NCBI GenBank assembly: GCA_949738935.1
Contig: CATJCJ010000456.1
Span: forward strand, 1-40,082
Direction of reading: 5' to 3'
Origin: an uncultured Eubacteriales bacterium
Lineage (GTDB): Bacteria > Bacillota > Clostridia > Lachnospirales > CAG-274
DNA length: 40,082 bases
Notes under the pieces: generated by a model
Told to the model about the DNA's origin: nothing
The model's database searches: none
Seen by the model: the letters and a program-made list of their open reading frames with translations, nothing else
Made by a program: the position numbers and the translations under genes
In this document: positions 18,080-26,724 of the stretch, one piece after another
Layout of the letters: each line of letters opens with the position of its first letter
Numbering within the stretch: the stretch's first letter is position 1

Positions 18080-19798
18080 ATGTTAAAATTCAAAAAAACT
18101 GATACCGGAGGCTCCATATCAACAAATAAACTTATATTAGTTATAGTCTCATTAATAGTTGTCATCATTGCTATTGGAGCGGGAGTCCTTTTTGCGGTTG
18201 ATTATTTTAGCACTCTTGAAAAGCGAAACGCTCTTGAAACAGATACAATTTACCCTAACATACTCATAAACGGTATAAACGTAGGCGGATTAAAAAAAGA
18301 AGACGCTATAAAAAAACTTGAACAGGATTTACAAGAACCTTTTTCTCAAAATACAATTTCTTTTGCTATTGATGATGAAAGCGTAGATTTTACTTATGGT
18401 CAATTTGGGGTAAAATATAATATTGAGGCAGCTGTTGAACAAGCGTATAATTACGCTAGGGAAGGAAATATTAATGAGCGATACGAAAAATACGAACGAT
18501 TAAAAATGAATGATGTTTATTCATTCAGTGCCGATTTTCTTAACGAAGATGGTCAGCTTTCAGAAGAGATTATAACAAATATAAGAAATGAAATCGAAAA
18601 AAATCTTAAGGATAAAGCTTATATTGCTCCCAAAAACGCCAGTATTAAAAGAGAAAACGGCAGTTTTGAGGTTGGTTCTGAGGAAAACGGCAGAGAACTT
18701 GATTTAGATAGAGCCGTTGATATAGTTGTCGAATTTATTACAATAGACAAGGCTGATGATATACTTATTCAGACTCCTTTTAAGGAGTCTGCTGAAGTTC
18801 CTGTAAAAGAGTTAAAAGCAAAAGTAACCAAAGCCCAAGTGGCGCAAATTGGTGATTTAATTGGAAATTATTCTACAAGATATAGTGGAAGCGGCAGTTC
18901 GGGCAGAGTTATTAATATGCGAGTTGCCGCTTCTCGTTTGAACGGAAAAGTTCTTTATCCAGGAGAAACATTTTCCACAAATAAATGTTTTGGAGAAAGC
19001 TCCCCTGAAAACGGATATAAACTTGCCGGAGCTTATATAAACGGAAAATTAGACCAAGATTACGGCGGTGGTGTTTGTCAAGTCTCATCAACACTATATA
19101 ACGCTGTTTTACGAGCTGAAATGCCTATTGTTGAAAGAGCGAATCATTCTCTTACTGTCGGTTATGTTCCGAGAGGCTTTGATGCCACATTAGCCGGCGA
19201 TTATATTGACCTAAAATTTAAAAACAACTTCGATATTCCTATATACATAGAAAGTTATCTTACAGACAATCAAGTTGTCGTCAACATTTATGGAAAAGAA
19301 ATTCATTCGCCTGGAAGAACTCTTAAATTTACAAGTACTCTTGAAAATAATATTTACAGAACTTATAAAGAAATATATCAAGATGGAAAATTTGTGGAAA
19401 AAGTATATCTTGCGAGAAGTTCTTATAAAAATACAGAAGTAAACAACTCAAATACTAATTCCGACTCTCGTACAGAATCTACGACAAAAAAACAAATCCA
19501 AGTTACAACACAAACTCAACCTTCAGCAAATAATAAAAAGACTGAAACAGCGGCTCCAAAAAGTAATACACAAAAACCTCCGACAAATAACACAAACAAT
19601 ACAGTAAAACCAAAACAGGAAATTTCGACTCCAAAACAAGAAACTTCAGCTCCAAAACAGAATGTTACTGTTCCAAAACAAGAAACCAACGTTACTGTTA
19701 CAAAACCTAAGGAAGAAGCGAAAGCTCCTGCTATTCAAACAACTACAACTCCAGAAACTCCAGTTTCAATTCAGACTGAAAATAACGTTAGTGAATAA
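18080..19798 (+). CDS. VanW-domain membrane-anchored wall protein, 572 aa
   Basis: The protein has a short cytoplasmic N-terminus, one membrane segment (about 18-42, LILVIVSLIVVIIAIGAGVL) and a large outer part. About 65-230 resembles the peptidoglycan-binding repeat PF12229. About 256-390 is a VanW domain, with YSTRYSGSG, the ATG-like start of SRLNGKVLYPGETFS and the signature YGGGVCQVSSTLYNAVL (about 328-344). The tail from about 455 is a Thr/Pro/Gln/Lys-rich low-complexity stretch containing 7-residue PKQE-type repeats. VanW proteins are common in clostridia and do not imply vancomycin resistance; no vanA or vanH-like gene is nearby. The gene has a strong ribosome site (GGGAGG) and ends at a good terminator shared with the convergent pectate lyase 2. 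Confidence 0.9.
   Translation: MLKFKKTDTGGSISTNKLILVIVSLIVVIIAIGAGVLFAVDYFSTLEKRNALETDTIYPNILINGINVGGLKKEDAIKKLEQDLQEPFSQNTISFAIDDESVDFTYGQFGVKYNIEAAVEQAYNYAREGNINERYEKYERLKMNDVYSFSADFLNEDGQLSEEIITNIRNEIEKNLKDKAYIAPKNASIKRENGSFEVGSEENGRELDLDRAVDIVVEFITIDKADDILIQTPFKESAEVPVKELKAKVTKAQVAQIGDLIGNYSTRYSGSGSSGRVINMRVAASRLNGKVLYPGETFSTNKCFGESSPENGYKLAGAYINGKLDQDYGGGVCQVSSTLYNAVLRAEMPIVERANHSLTVGYVPRGFDATLAGDYIDLKFKNNFDIPIYIESYLTDNQVVVNIYGKEIHSPGRTLKFTSTLENNIYRTYKEIYQDGKFVEKVYLARSSYKNTEVNNSNTNSDSRTESTTKKQIQVTTQTQPSANNKKTETAAPKSNTQKPPTNNTNNTVKPKQEISTPKQETSAPKQNVTVPKQETNVTVTKPKEEAKAPAIQTTTTPETPVSIQTENNVSE
19610..19693 (+). repeat. Four 21-bp in-frame tandem repeats
   Basis: CCAAAACA(G/A) recurs at 19610, 19631, 19652 and 19673, a strict 21-base period. 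It encodes PKQEIST, PKQETSA, PKQNVTV and PKQETNV in the tail of the VanW-domain protein. The repeat keeps frame, so copy number could vary without breaking the gene. Confidence 0.8.
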
Positions 19799-19823
19799 AA
19801 CAACGCTATTAAATAAACAAAGT

Positions 19824-19857
19824 AAGAACCCCCATCTTGAATTGGGGGTTCTTTTTA
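19824..19857. terminator. Terminator between the convergent VanW and pectate lyase 2 genes
   Basis: A perfect stem of 11 bp (AAGAACCCCCA at 19824-19834 with its complement at 19843-19853) has an eight-base loop and is followed by TTTT on the plus strand. It therefore mainly ends the VanW transcript. The minus-strand side is followed by a weaker run (TTACTTTG), so it may act on the lyase transcript as well. Confidence 0.88.
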
Positions 19858-22800
19858 TTACTCTACAGTTGTTTTGTTATTATTAACAAAATCAAACTCT
19901 CCGTGTTTTAACGCTTTTTGTAAAATTTCAGAGGCGTCTTCAGCTGTAACCACATTATCTCCATTTACATCCATTCTATCAATTCCGCCCTCAGAAATTC
20001 CATCAGCGGATTTTTTCTTAAGAACATAATCTAAGGTAACAGAAGCGTCATTAACTGTAACACCTTTTTCCTTATCAACATCTCCCATATCAAAAACAGG
20101 AGCTCCAATTTCTTTTACAGTAACCTCACATTCAGCGTGATTACCGCCTTCAACTTCCGCCTTAATAATTGCCGTTCCAACACCCTTAGCAGTAACAAGA
20201 CCATTTTCATCAACAACCGCTATATTTATATCGCTTGAAGTCCAAGTGATATTTTTATTTGAAGCGTCCTCCGGCAAAACAACGGCATTAAGCTGCTGAG
20301 TTTTTCCCTTTTCAATTTCAGCCGTTTTAGGAGAAACTGTAACAGTTACATTTTCAACGGAATCTGAAACAACAACTTTACATTCACTTGAAAATCCACC
20401 GTCTTCCGTTTCAGCTTTAATAATAGCTTCTCCGTTTCCAGATGCCGAAACAAGTCCCTCATCACTAACTGTCGCCACATTTGGATTATTTGAAGACCAA
20501 GTAATATTTTTGTTCAAAGCATCTGATGGTGAAACAACAGCGTTAAGCTGATAAGTTTCTCCGCTTTTTATTCTAATGTTCGATGGTACAATAGAAATAC
20601 CTGTAACATTTCGCTCAGCGCTTACAGATATATTATCAAAATACATAGGCCCCGCAGCTGTTCTAACAAGTCTTATCTGTTTAAACTGTAAAGGCGTCTT
20701 AGCTATAAGTTCTGTTTCCACACTTCCGATAGGGGTACCACTTATATTATCAGGAGAATAACTTCCGTCTGTTCCATGCTGATAAATCTTTGTAATCGCC
20801 TTTTTATCGGTAAAATCAATGTCAACCTGTACCCTGTACCATTTCTTTAAATCAAGAGTTCCTATTTCCTGTCCCTCATAAGGGTTATTACCGGTATTAT
20901 CCGCTTTTGGCGTATCTGACGTAACAACAATGGCTTTTCCGCCAATATTAGTCAGCTGATAAAAAATATTATTGCTGCCAAAATCAGCCGAACCTAATCC
21001 ATTTCCATCATCAGAAGTACTTTCATTCTCAAAGAAAATACGGAAAGTTCTTCCGGTTTCCACCGCATCCGCGCCTGAGAAAAGGTCAGTGGTAAAAGTA
21101 AGCTTTCCACTGCTTGCGGGATTATTAAATTTCTTAAATACCGCTTTATTGCCAATTTCAATTTTCTTTGTATCGTTTCCGCCCAAAACAGCATTATTAT
21201 CAAGATTTATATTATCCTCGCTGGTTGCTCCTTTTTGTTTAAACCAACCGCTAAAATCTTCCGTATCGTTAAAATACTTATCTGAAACAATCTCTGTATT
21301 CTGACCTGTTCCTTTTATGACAACAGCTATATCACCTGTTTCTACAGAAGCTTTGAGATTCTCACCATAAGAGACTGTACCTCTTACAATAACAGCCGTA
21401 TTTCCGCATTTATCGTAATTAATCGTTCCGTCTGCATTCACTAAATCGCTTTGTCCCTCAACAACTCTCCAATTAATTTCTGAAAGCTGATTTCCATAAG
21501 CGGGAAGTCTGCTGCCATTTTCCATTACATAGCTTTCTTCCAAATCAGCCGCGTCTTCCTCAGCGATTTCCGTCAAATCCTTATAAAGAATATTGTCTAC
21601 ATAAAACTCACAGTTAGGACTTTTTCTGTTTGGTCTGAAAACAAACCGATTTGTTATGAAATCATCATAGCTTTTCATATCCGCTACTTTTCCAGATGGA
21701 GCCGCGTTAAGTTTCTTGCCTATTTCCTTTCCGCTCTCATCATAAATATAATAATCTACTTTTGGTAATATTTTATTTGTTATTCCCACAGTACTTACAA
21801 CCATTTTTATTCTATACCACTTTGAAAAGTCAACATTTGTCGCAATATTTCCAGCGTTTGAACCATTCTCATAATACGAGATACTATTATTTCCGGAAAA
21901 TCTAAGCTGTCCTATGCCCAAATTTCCTCTTAAATAAACCTCTAAAGTGTCATTTCTTTTTTGGCTGTCAGCGGAAAGAGCTCCAATATAAATATCAAAA
22001 TCCGCCTCTACAACACGTTCTGACTTTTCCCCAAATCTATATAAGAAATCATACATAGTTGGATCTGTACTCTTTGATTGTTTTACATAAAAAATCTTTC
22101 CGTGATTTTCCGCCTCCACATCATTAATATTGTCTGTTATGCCCCAGTCAATATTTTCATTTTTAGGAGTTGCCGTTTCATCTTCTACTTTCAACTCAAG
22201 AGTCTTTGTGTCCGCCCCAACCTCATGTTTCTCAAAATCAATTATATTACCATAATCCTCTTTAGCGGAACCAACAATAATATTAAATTTCTTCACAACA
22301 TCATTATATCCTTCTCTTGAGACAGTTAATGTAAGAACGGCGTATTTAACGCCACTTCCATATTCTCCTACAACAATAGTATTGTTTTTAAAACAACTTG
22401 TATCGGAAGAAGTCCAAGTCATTTTAATATTAGAATCACCTGAATACTCGTGAACCAATTCAGTATCCTCAGAAATCATACCGCTCGGCACATTTACACT
22501 GTCAGCGATTTCTTTCATTCTTTCAGACGGCGTAAGTTCATCAAAAGAACCTGGATTCCACTTATCATTTCCTTTAATGTGCTTATAAGGACTATATGTG
22601 TCTAAAAATTTCGGCTCAGTTATAACTTGCTCATATTTAGGTGCGTTGCTCAAATCCGCTTCTGTTCCGTCAGCATTCAGAGTTTTACATTCTCTAAATT
22701 TAATATCTTCCGTTTTTCCGGTAACATCATCAAATCTTGCGCTATTTATATTAGTTATTTTATTGTTATAATAAACAATCTGTCCTTTTGTTCCGTCAGA

Positions 22801-24960
22801 TTTTCCTAAAATAGCTGTTTCTTTTCCGTCAATAGTTGAATTCATAATCAAAAGACCATATTTAGCCGAAGTATCCGCATATGTGCTTTTCGCTATAACA
22901 TCTCTCGCTGAAAGTGTACAATAATTAAATATAGCCTGAGCATCTCCCGAAACTGTACCATTTATAGTACAATTTTTAAAATAAGCTCTCGCTTTATTTT
23001 TTATATCCACAGCAACTCCGTCAAAAGTAATTCCACAATCAGTAAAAATAGCTTTATCGCCGGAAATTTCAACTTTTCCATCAATCTTAATACCAGTAAT
23101 TGAAGTATTTACAGCATCTGCCGAGAGTTTAACTCCCTTTACAATAACATCTCCCGTTGCATCTTTTTTAGGCATAATATTAAAATCATCAGAAATAATT
23201 GAGATTTCCTCATCATAACTTCCCGGAGTGACATAAATAGTCTTTTTACCCTTAAAAGCCTGTCCATTATTATTCACATATTCAACAGCCTTGGATATTG
23301 TTTTATAGCTTTCTCCGCTAACCTCGTCCGCGGATGGGTCTACTAAAATAGAACTTACTATAGGTTGAGATGGAGTAACAACCCCTTCAGGAAAAGAATT
23401 AACAGTTAAATCATTAATATAATACTCTATATTGTTATAACCATCTCCTCTAAAATCACCCAGCGCGTCAGAAGGGTCACTTGGGTCAAGCCCTCTGGCA
23501 AGCTCCCAATTATCATCCATACCATCTTTATCATTATCTACAATATCTTTTTGAAGAACCGGTTCTGGATAATACTTGTCATAAGAAGTCTGCGTAATTT
23601 TATTTTGCTCAATTATCTTAGCTTCGTTTTCGTTAGCTCCTTTAGTAACATCTTCCGTACCGGTTAAGTTACCTGTTCCATTTATAGCGTCAGCACACAC
23701 CTCAAGGTCAATAGCAGGTTTACATTCAGGATTTACTCCCGCCCCGGCATATTTTGTAACATGGTCAAAAGCGGCGTCAGCGCTTTCCATTGTGGGAACA
23801 ACCGAAAGATCCTCTCCGTTTACCTTAAGAGGCATATATGTATCAGTTCGATAATATTGTTCATTCGGAAGCCTTTGAGGATTATACTTGTCTAAAGTTC
23901 CCGCCGTAAATCCCTTTCCTGTAGAAGCGTCTACACTTCCAAAACTGACTGCCTCCCAGTTCTTATCCTCACTGTTTCTAACTGTTTTGTCTGCATTAAC
24001 AATTTTATTTCCGGTGAGATAAAATTTATAGTTTTCAACCTTCGAACCACTCGAAAATACAAAATATCTATAAGCTCCGGAAGTTGACGGACCTGCCTTA
24101 AAATAATTGTTTGCGTAATTAACGTGACCAAAAGTTCCGTAAGCAGTCTGATTTCCCCAGTCATAAAGAACATTATTTACATAATCCATAACATTCTGGT
24201 CTACAACCTTGCCTCTGAAGTTCCTTGACAAACTATGCGCTATAAGATTATGATGCCATGACGCCTGTCCTTTTCCAAACATTATACCAAATCCATGAAC
24301 ACCTTTCGCATGACCTCCCCAACAATTCGCAGGTCCTACGATTGTATACTGAACCGTATAATTCATATTATTTGAATAAAGACCCCAATTCTCATCTGTC
24401 GCGAATCCCAAAGAACAATGGTCAATTATAGAATTAGAACCTTTAGCTCCACCCCAAGCGTCAGTGTTAGAGGCACTGCTCGGACCCGGACCCGGACGAG
24501 AACTTATATATCTTATAATAGCGTTGTCTCCGCCCATACCCAGTTTAAAATTTTTAAGAGTAATACCTTTTCCGCCCGGCGCTGTTTGCCCCGCAATAGT
24601 AATATTGCTTCCAACAACAACATTACTTTCAAGTTCAATAGTTCCTCCAACATCAAAAACAACAATTCTGTTAGAACCTCCTACGGCCTCACGAAAAGAA
24701 CCAGCTCCCTTGTCGTTAAGATTTGTAACATGAACAACTTTTCCGCCTCGTCCGCCTGTAGCGTATTTTCCGGCTCCCTCAGCTCCAGGAAAAGCAAGAA
24801 TTTTATCAGCGGCCAAATCAACTTGTTCCGAATTTTCTTCTGTATCCATACTTTGGCTTTTTTCCGAAACAGCTTTATCAGAATCCTCAGCAAACGAAAA
24901 AGAAATACCGTTACTTACAGAAAGAGCCATTGCCAGCATAAACGCAATAAGTTTCTTCAT
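19858..24960 (-). CDS. Secreted pectate lyase 2 with CE8-like helix, Big2 repeats and dockerin-like tail, 1700 aa
   Basis: Residues 1-24 are a signal peptide. The PL1-type lyase helix spans about 54-330, from FPGAEGAGKYATGGRGG through GQTAPGGKGITLKN, DHCSLGFATDENWG and HSLSRNFRGK. A calcium-loop region (DNDKDGMDDNWELARGLD) lies near 478. About 537-790 resembles a carbohydrate-esterase 8 (pectin methylesterase) beta-helix but lacks its catalytic signatures. Then come an Ig-like region (about 807-900), two concanavalin-like beta-sandwich regions (about 903-1133 and 1230-1447), two Big2 Ig-like repeats (about 1450-1530 and 1535-1618) and a type-I-like dockerin with two calcium loops, GDVDKEKGVTVNDASVTLDY and MDVNGDNVVTAEDASEIL (about 1625-1692). 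The dockerin suggests docking to a cohesin scaffold, though none is in the window. Start ATG follows AAAGGAG. The lyase role is firm; the middle modules are approximate. Confidence 0.88.
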   Translation of the reverse strand: MKKLIAFMLAMALSVSNGISFSFAEDSDKAVSEKSQSMDTEENSEQVDLAADKILAFPGAEGAGKYATGGRGGKVVHVTNLNDKGAGSFREAVGGSNRIVVFDVGGTIELESNVVVGSNITIAGQTAPGGKGITLKNFKLGMGGDNAIIRYISSRPGPGPSSASNTDAWGGAKGSNSIIDHCSLGFATDENWGLYSNNMNYTVQYTIVGPANCWGGHAKGVHGFGIMFGKGQASWHHNLIAHSLSRNFRGKVVDQNVMDYVNNVLYDWGNQTAYGTFGHVNYANNYFKAGPSTSGAYRYFVFSSGSKVENYKFYLTGNKIVNADKTVRNSEDKNWEAVSFGSVDASTGKGFTAGTLDKYNPQRLPNEQYYRTDTYMPLKVNGEDLSVVPTMESADAAFDHVTKYAGAGVNPECKPAIDLEVCADAINGTGNLTGTEDVTKGANENEAKIIEQNKITQTSYDKYYPEPVLQKDIVDNDKDGMDDNWELARGLDPSDPSDALGDFRGDGYNNIEYYINDLTVNSFPEGVVTPSQPIVSSILVDPSADEVSGESYKTISKAVEYVNNNGQAFKGKKTIYVTPGSYDEEISIISDDFNIMPKKDATGDVIVKGVKLSADAVNTSITGIKIDGKVEISGDKAIFTDCGITFDGVAVDIKNKARAYFKNCTINGTVSGDAQAIFNYCTLSARDVIAKSTYADTSAKYGLLIMNSTIDGKETAILGKSDGTKGQIVYYNNKITNINSARFDDVTGKTEDIKFRECKTLNADGTEADLSNAPKYEQVITEPKFLDTYSPYKHIKGNDKWNPGSFDELTPSERMKEIADSVNVPSGMISEDTELVHEYSGDSNIKMTWTSSDTSCFKNNTIVVGEYGSGVKYAVLTLTVSREGYNDVVKKFNIIVGSAKEDYGNIIDFEKHEVGADTKTLELKVEDETATPKNENIDWGITDNINDVEAENHGKIFYVKQSKSTDPTMYDFLYRFGEKSERVVEADFDIYIGALSADSQKRNDTLEVYLRGNLGIGQLRFSGNNSISYYENGSNAGNIATNVDFSKWYRIKMVVSTVGITNKILPKVDYYIYDESGKEIGKKLNAAPSGKVADMKSYDDFITNRFVFRPNRKSPNCEFYVDNILYKDLTEIAEEDAADLEESYVMENGSRLPAYGNQLSEINWRVVEGQSDLVNADGTINYDKCGNTAVIVRGTVSYGENLKASVETGDIAVVIKGTGQNTEIVSDKYFNDTEDFSGWFKQKGATSEDNINLDNNAVLGGNDTKKIEIGNKAVFKKFNNPASSGKLTFTTDLFSGADAVETGRTFRIFFENESTSDDGNGLGSADFGSNNIFYQLTNIGGKAIVVTSDTPKADNTGNNPYEGQEIGTLDLKKWYRVQVDIDFTDKKAITKIYQHGTDGSYSPDNISGTPIGSVETELIAKTPLQFKQIRLVRTAAGPMYFDNISVSAERNVTGISIVPSNIRIKSGETYQLNAVVSPSDALNKNITWSSNNPNVATVSDEGLVSASGNGEAIIKAETEDGGFSSECKVVVSDSVENVTVTVSPKTAEIEKGKTQQLNAVVLPEDASNKNITWTSSDINIAVVDENGLVTAKGVGTAIIKAEVEGGNHAECEVTVKEIGAPVFDMGDVDKEKGVTVNDASVTLDYVLKKKSADGISEGGIDRMDVNGDNVVTAEDASEILQKALKHGEFDFVNNNKTTVE

Positions 24961-25071
24961 AAAATATCTCCTTTCAAAAATAAATTAAACATTTCAGATT
25001 AGCAAAAAACAAATTAAATTGGAACGCACCTTAAAATTTTATATACATTGCTAAAGTCATATAAAAATCTA

Positions 25072-25101
25072 ATTATATAAAAATTTTACATAACTTCACA
25101 A
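25072..25101 (-). promoter_or_regulatory. Probable promoter of pectate lyase 2
   Basis: On the minus strand TTGTGA (25096-25101) precedes a perfect TATAAT (25072-25077) by 18 bases, giving a leader of about 105 bases. It sits inside the 432-base gap between hydF and the lyase. That gap also holds the hydF terminator (25280-25338) and, about 70 bases upstream of this promoter, a copy of the 28-bp motif. I see no gene in the gap. Confidence 0.55.
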
Positions 25102-25170
25102 AATAAAAACATCCAAAAAATTGTGAAAAACAAAATAAAAACGGTTCAATTTTATTTTTTATAATTTTTT

Positions 25171-25198
25171 GAACATATTTTAATTTTCAGATACGCTC
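25171..25198 (-). promoter_or_regulatory. Copy B of a 28-bp upstream motif
   Basis: On the minus strand it starts GAGCGTAT, has a middle of CTGAAAATTAAAAT and ends ATGTTC. It matches copy A upstream of mrdA at 23 of 28 bases, and a looser AT-rich similarity continues downstream for about 50 bases in both. It lies about 70 bases upstream of the probable promoter of pectate lyase 2 and has the same orientation to its gene as the other copies. Confidence 0.5.
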
Positions 25199-25279
25199 AA
25201 AATTTATTATTTTCGAACAGCCGCCTTGTCATTTTTATACAACAATCATTTTCAAAATGTTGTTTTCACAAAAAAACAC

Positions 25280-25338
25280 TTATGCATAATTAATAGACAA
25301 TACGCCCCAAAAATAATCCTTTTATTAATTATACATAA
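25280..25338 (-). terminator. Terminator of hydF
   Basis: TTATGCATAATTAATA (25280-25295) and 25323-25338 form a 16-bp stem with a 27-base loop. The single non-Watson-Crick position is a G-U pair on the minus strand but a C-A clash on the plus strand, so the structure belongs to minus-strand RNA. The stem is followed by GTGTTTTTTT. It lies about 55 bases after the hydF stop. The stem is AT-rich, so efficiency may be modest. Confidence 0.6.
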
Positions 25339-25392
25339 TTTTCTTAAAAAAATCAATCAAATTATTATTAAAAATTAAGATTTGTCTTTTAT

Positions 25393-26595
25393 TTAGCGTA
25401 ATAATTTCAATATTTCAGGAAAAGGTGAAAGACTTCTTTTAAGAATACCATGAACATATGCTATAAAAATGCCATAATTAACAATAGGAATTCCCTGCCT
25501 CACAGCACAACGTATTCTATACTTCATTTCTCTTTCATTAAGCATACAACCGCCGCAATGAACAATTAATTTATATTTTGACAAGTTTTCCGGAAACTCT
25601 GTTCCGCTTGAAGTCTCAAAATTAATTTTTTTATTTGTATATTCTGATAACCACTTTGGAATTTTACAAGTTCCAATATCCCCGCATTGCCTATGATGTG
25701 TACACCCCTCAGATATAAGAATAGTATCGCCATCCTCAAGGCTTTCAACAGCGGCAGCTCCCCTGACAAGCTCTTCAAGATTACCCTTATGTCTAGCGAA
25801 AAGAATTGAAAAAGATGTCAACAAAATATCGTTTGGGGTATCCTTTGATACCTTTCCAAAAACTTGAGAATCACAAACAACTATTTTAGGTTTTTTATCA
25901 AAATTTTCCAGAACCATTTTTATTTCGTTCTCATTTATAACAATAGCTATAGCGTTTTTGTCCAAAATATCTCTAATAGTTTGCTGCTGAGGTAAAATAA
26001 GCCGACCTTTTGGAGCAGCTGAATCAATAGGAACAACAAGCAAAACAAAGTCAGCCGGTTCAATCAAATCATTTATAATAGGAAAAACACTTTCATTTTC
26101 AGGAAATTTTTCAGAAATAAATTCCTTAAGTCTATCAATTCCCTCTCCTGTTTTAGCGCTAGTATAAACATATTTTGAAGACAATTCTCCTTGATTATCA
26201 ATCAAATCAATCTTATTCATAACGATAAGATATGGTATTTTCTTTTCCTCAAATTTTTTAATAATTTTTTTTTCAATATCAGAAATTCCATCCAAACAAT
26301 CAACAACCAAAACAGCAATATCTGTCTTATTAAGAACTTGGACAGCTTTTTTCACTCTCAATTCGCCAAGTTCCCCAATATCATCAAGCCCAGGGGTATC
26401 AATTATAACAACAGGTCCAAGAGGTAAGAGTTCCATAGTTTTATAAACAGGGTCAGTTGTTGTTCCTTTAACATCAGAAACAACAGCGACATTCTGATTT
26501 GTAACAGCGTTCACAACACTTGATTTTCCGGCATTTCTTTTTCCAAAAAATCCAATATGAACTCTGTCAGAAGTTGGTGTACTGTTCAAACTCAC
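25393..26595 (-). CDS. hydF: [FeFe]-hydrogenase H-cluster maturation GTPase HydF, 400 aa
   Basis: HydF is the scaffold on which the 2Fe subcluster made by HydE and HydG is assembled and passed to HydA. The GTPase P-loop is GKRNAGKSS (18-26), with DTPGLDD (about 70-76) and NKID (about 127-130). The C-terminal iron-sulfur site is complete: CTHH (about 293-296) and HCGGC (about 344-348). Length is typical. I start at GTG 26595, eight bases after AGGAG; an in-frame codon farther upstream adds 19 hydrophobic residues not found in the family. The gene stands alone between its own promoter and terminator; hydA, hydE and hydG must lie elsewhere. It implies hydrogen-evolving anaerobic fermentation. 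Confidence 0.96.
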   Translation of the reverse strand: MSLNSTPTSDRVHIGFFGKRNAGKSSVVNAVTNQNVAVVSDVKGTTTDPVYKTMELLPLGPVVIIDTPGLDDIGELGELRVKKAVQVLNKTDIAVLVVDCLDGISDIEKKIIKKFEEKKIPYLIVMNKIDLIDNQGELSSKYVYTSAKTGEGIDRLKEFISEKFPENESVFPIINDLIEPADFVLLVVPIDSAAPKGRLILPQQQTIRDILDKNAIAIVINENEIKMVLENFDKKPKIVVCDSQVFGKVSKDTPNDILLTSFSILFARHKGNLEELVRGAAAVESLEDGDTILISEGCTHHRQCGDIGTCKIPKWLSEYTNKKINFETSSGTEFPENLSKYKLIVHCGGCMLNEREMKYRIRCAVRQGIPIVNYGIFIAYVHGILKRSLSPFPEILKLLR

Positions 26596-26624
26596 CTTAA
26601 TCACTCCTAGTATAATAATGATGT

Positions 26625-26652
26625 AGAATAAAACTACATAAATTTTTATCAA
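26625..26652 (-). promoter_or_regulatory. Possible hydF promoter with overlapping inverted repeat
   Basis: On the minus strand TTGATA (26647-26652) and TATTCT (26625-26630) are 16 bases apart. A small inverted repeat, ATGTAG with CTACAT (26621-26626 and 26634-26639), overlaps the -10 box and could be a protein site. No Rex-type operator was seen. Confidence 0.4.
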
Positions 26653-26724
26653 CAGCTTACAAATTCAAATAAAATATAGGTATAATAATCATAAGATAAG
26701 ACCAAAAATATATCACTTTTAACA

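Noticed and set aside
19610-19693. Tandem repeats as a CRISPR array
   Set aside because: The period is 21 bases with no spacers and the repeats encode PKQE-type heptads in frame within the VanW-domain protein.
18080-19798. VanW gene as a vancomycin-resistance determinant
   Set aside because: VanW-domain proteins are widespread in clostridia; no vanA, vanH, vanX or VanRS-like gene is present.
24418-25002. 194-codon plus-strand frame over the start of pectate lyase 2
   Set aside because: Antisense to the signal peptide and lyase domain, with an artificial Thr-Arg repeat arising from the Gly-Pro run of the lyase; no ribosome site.
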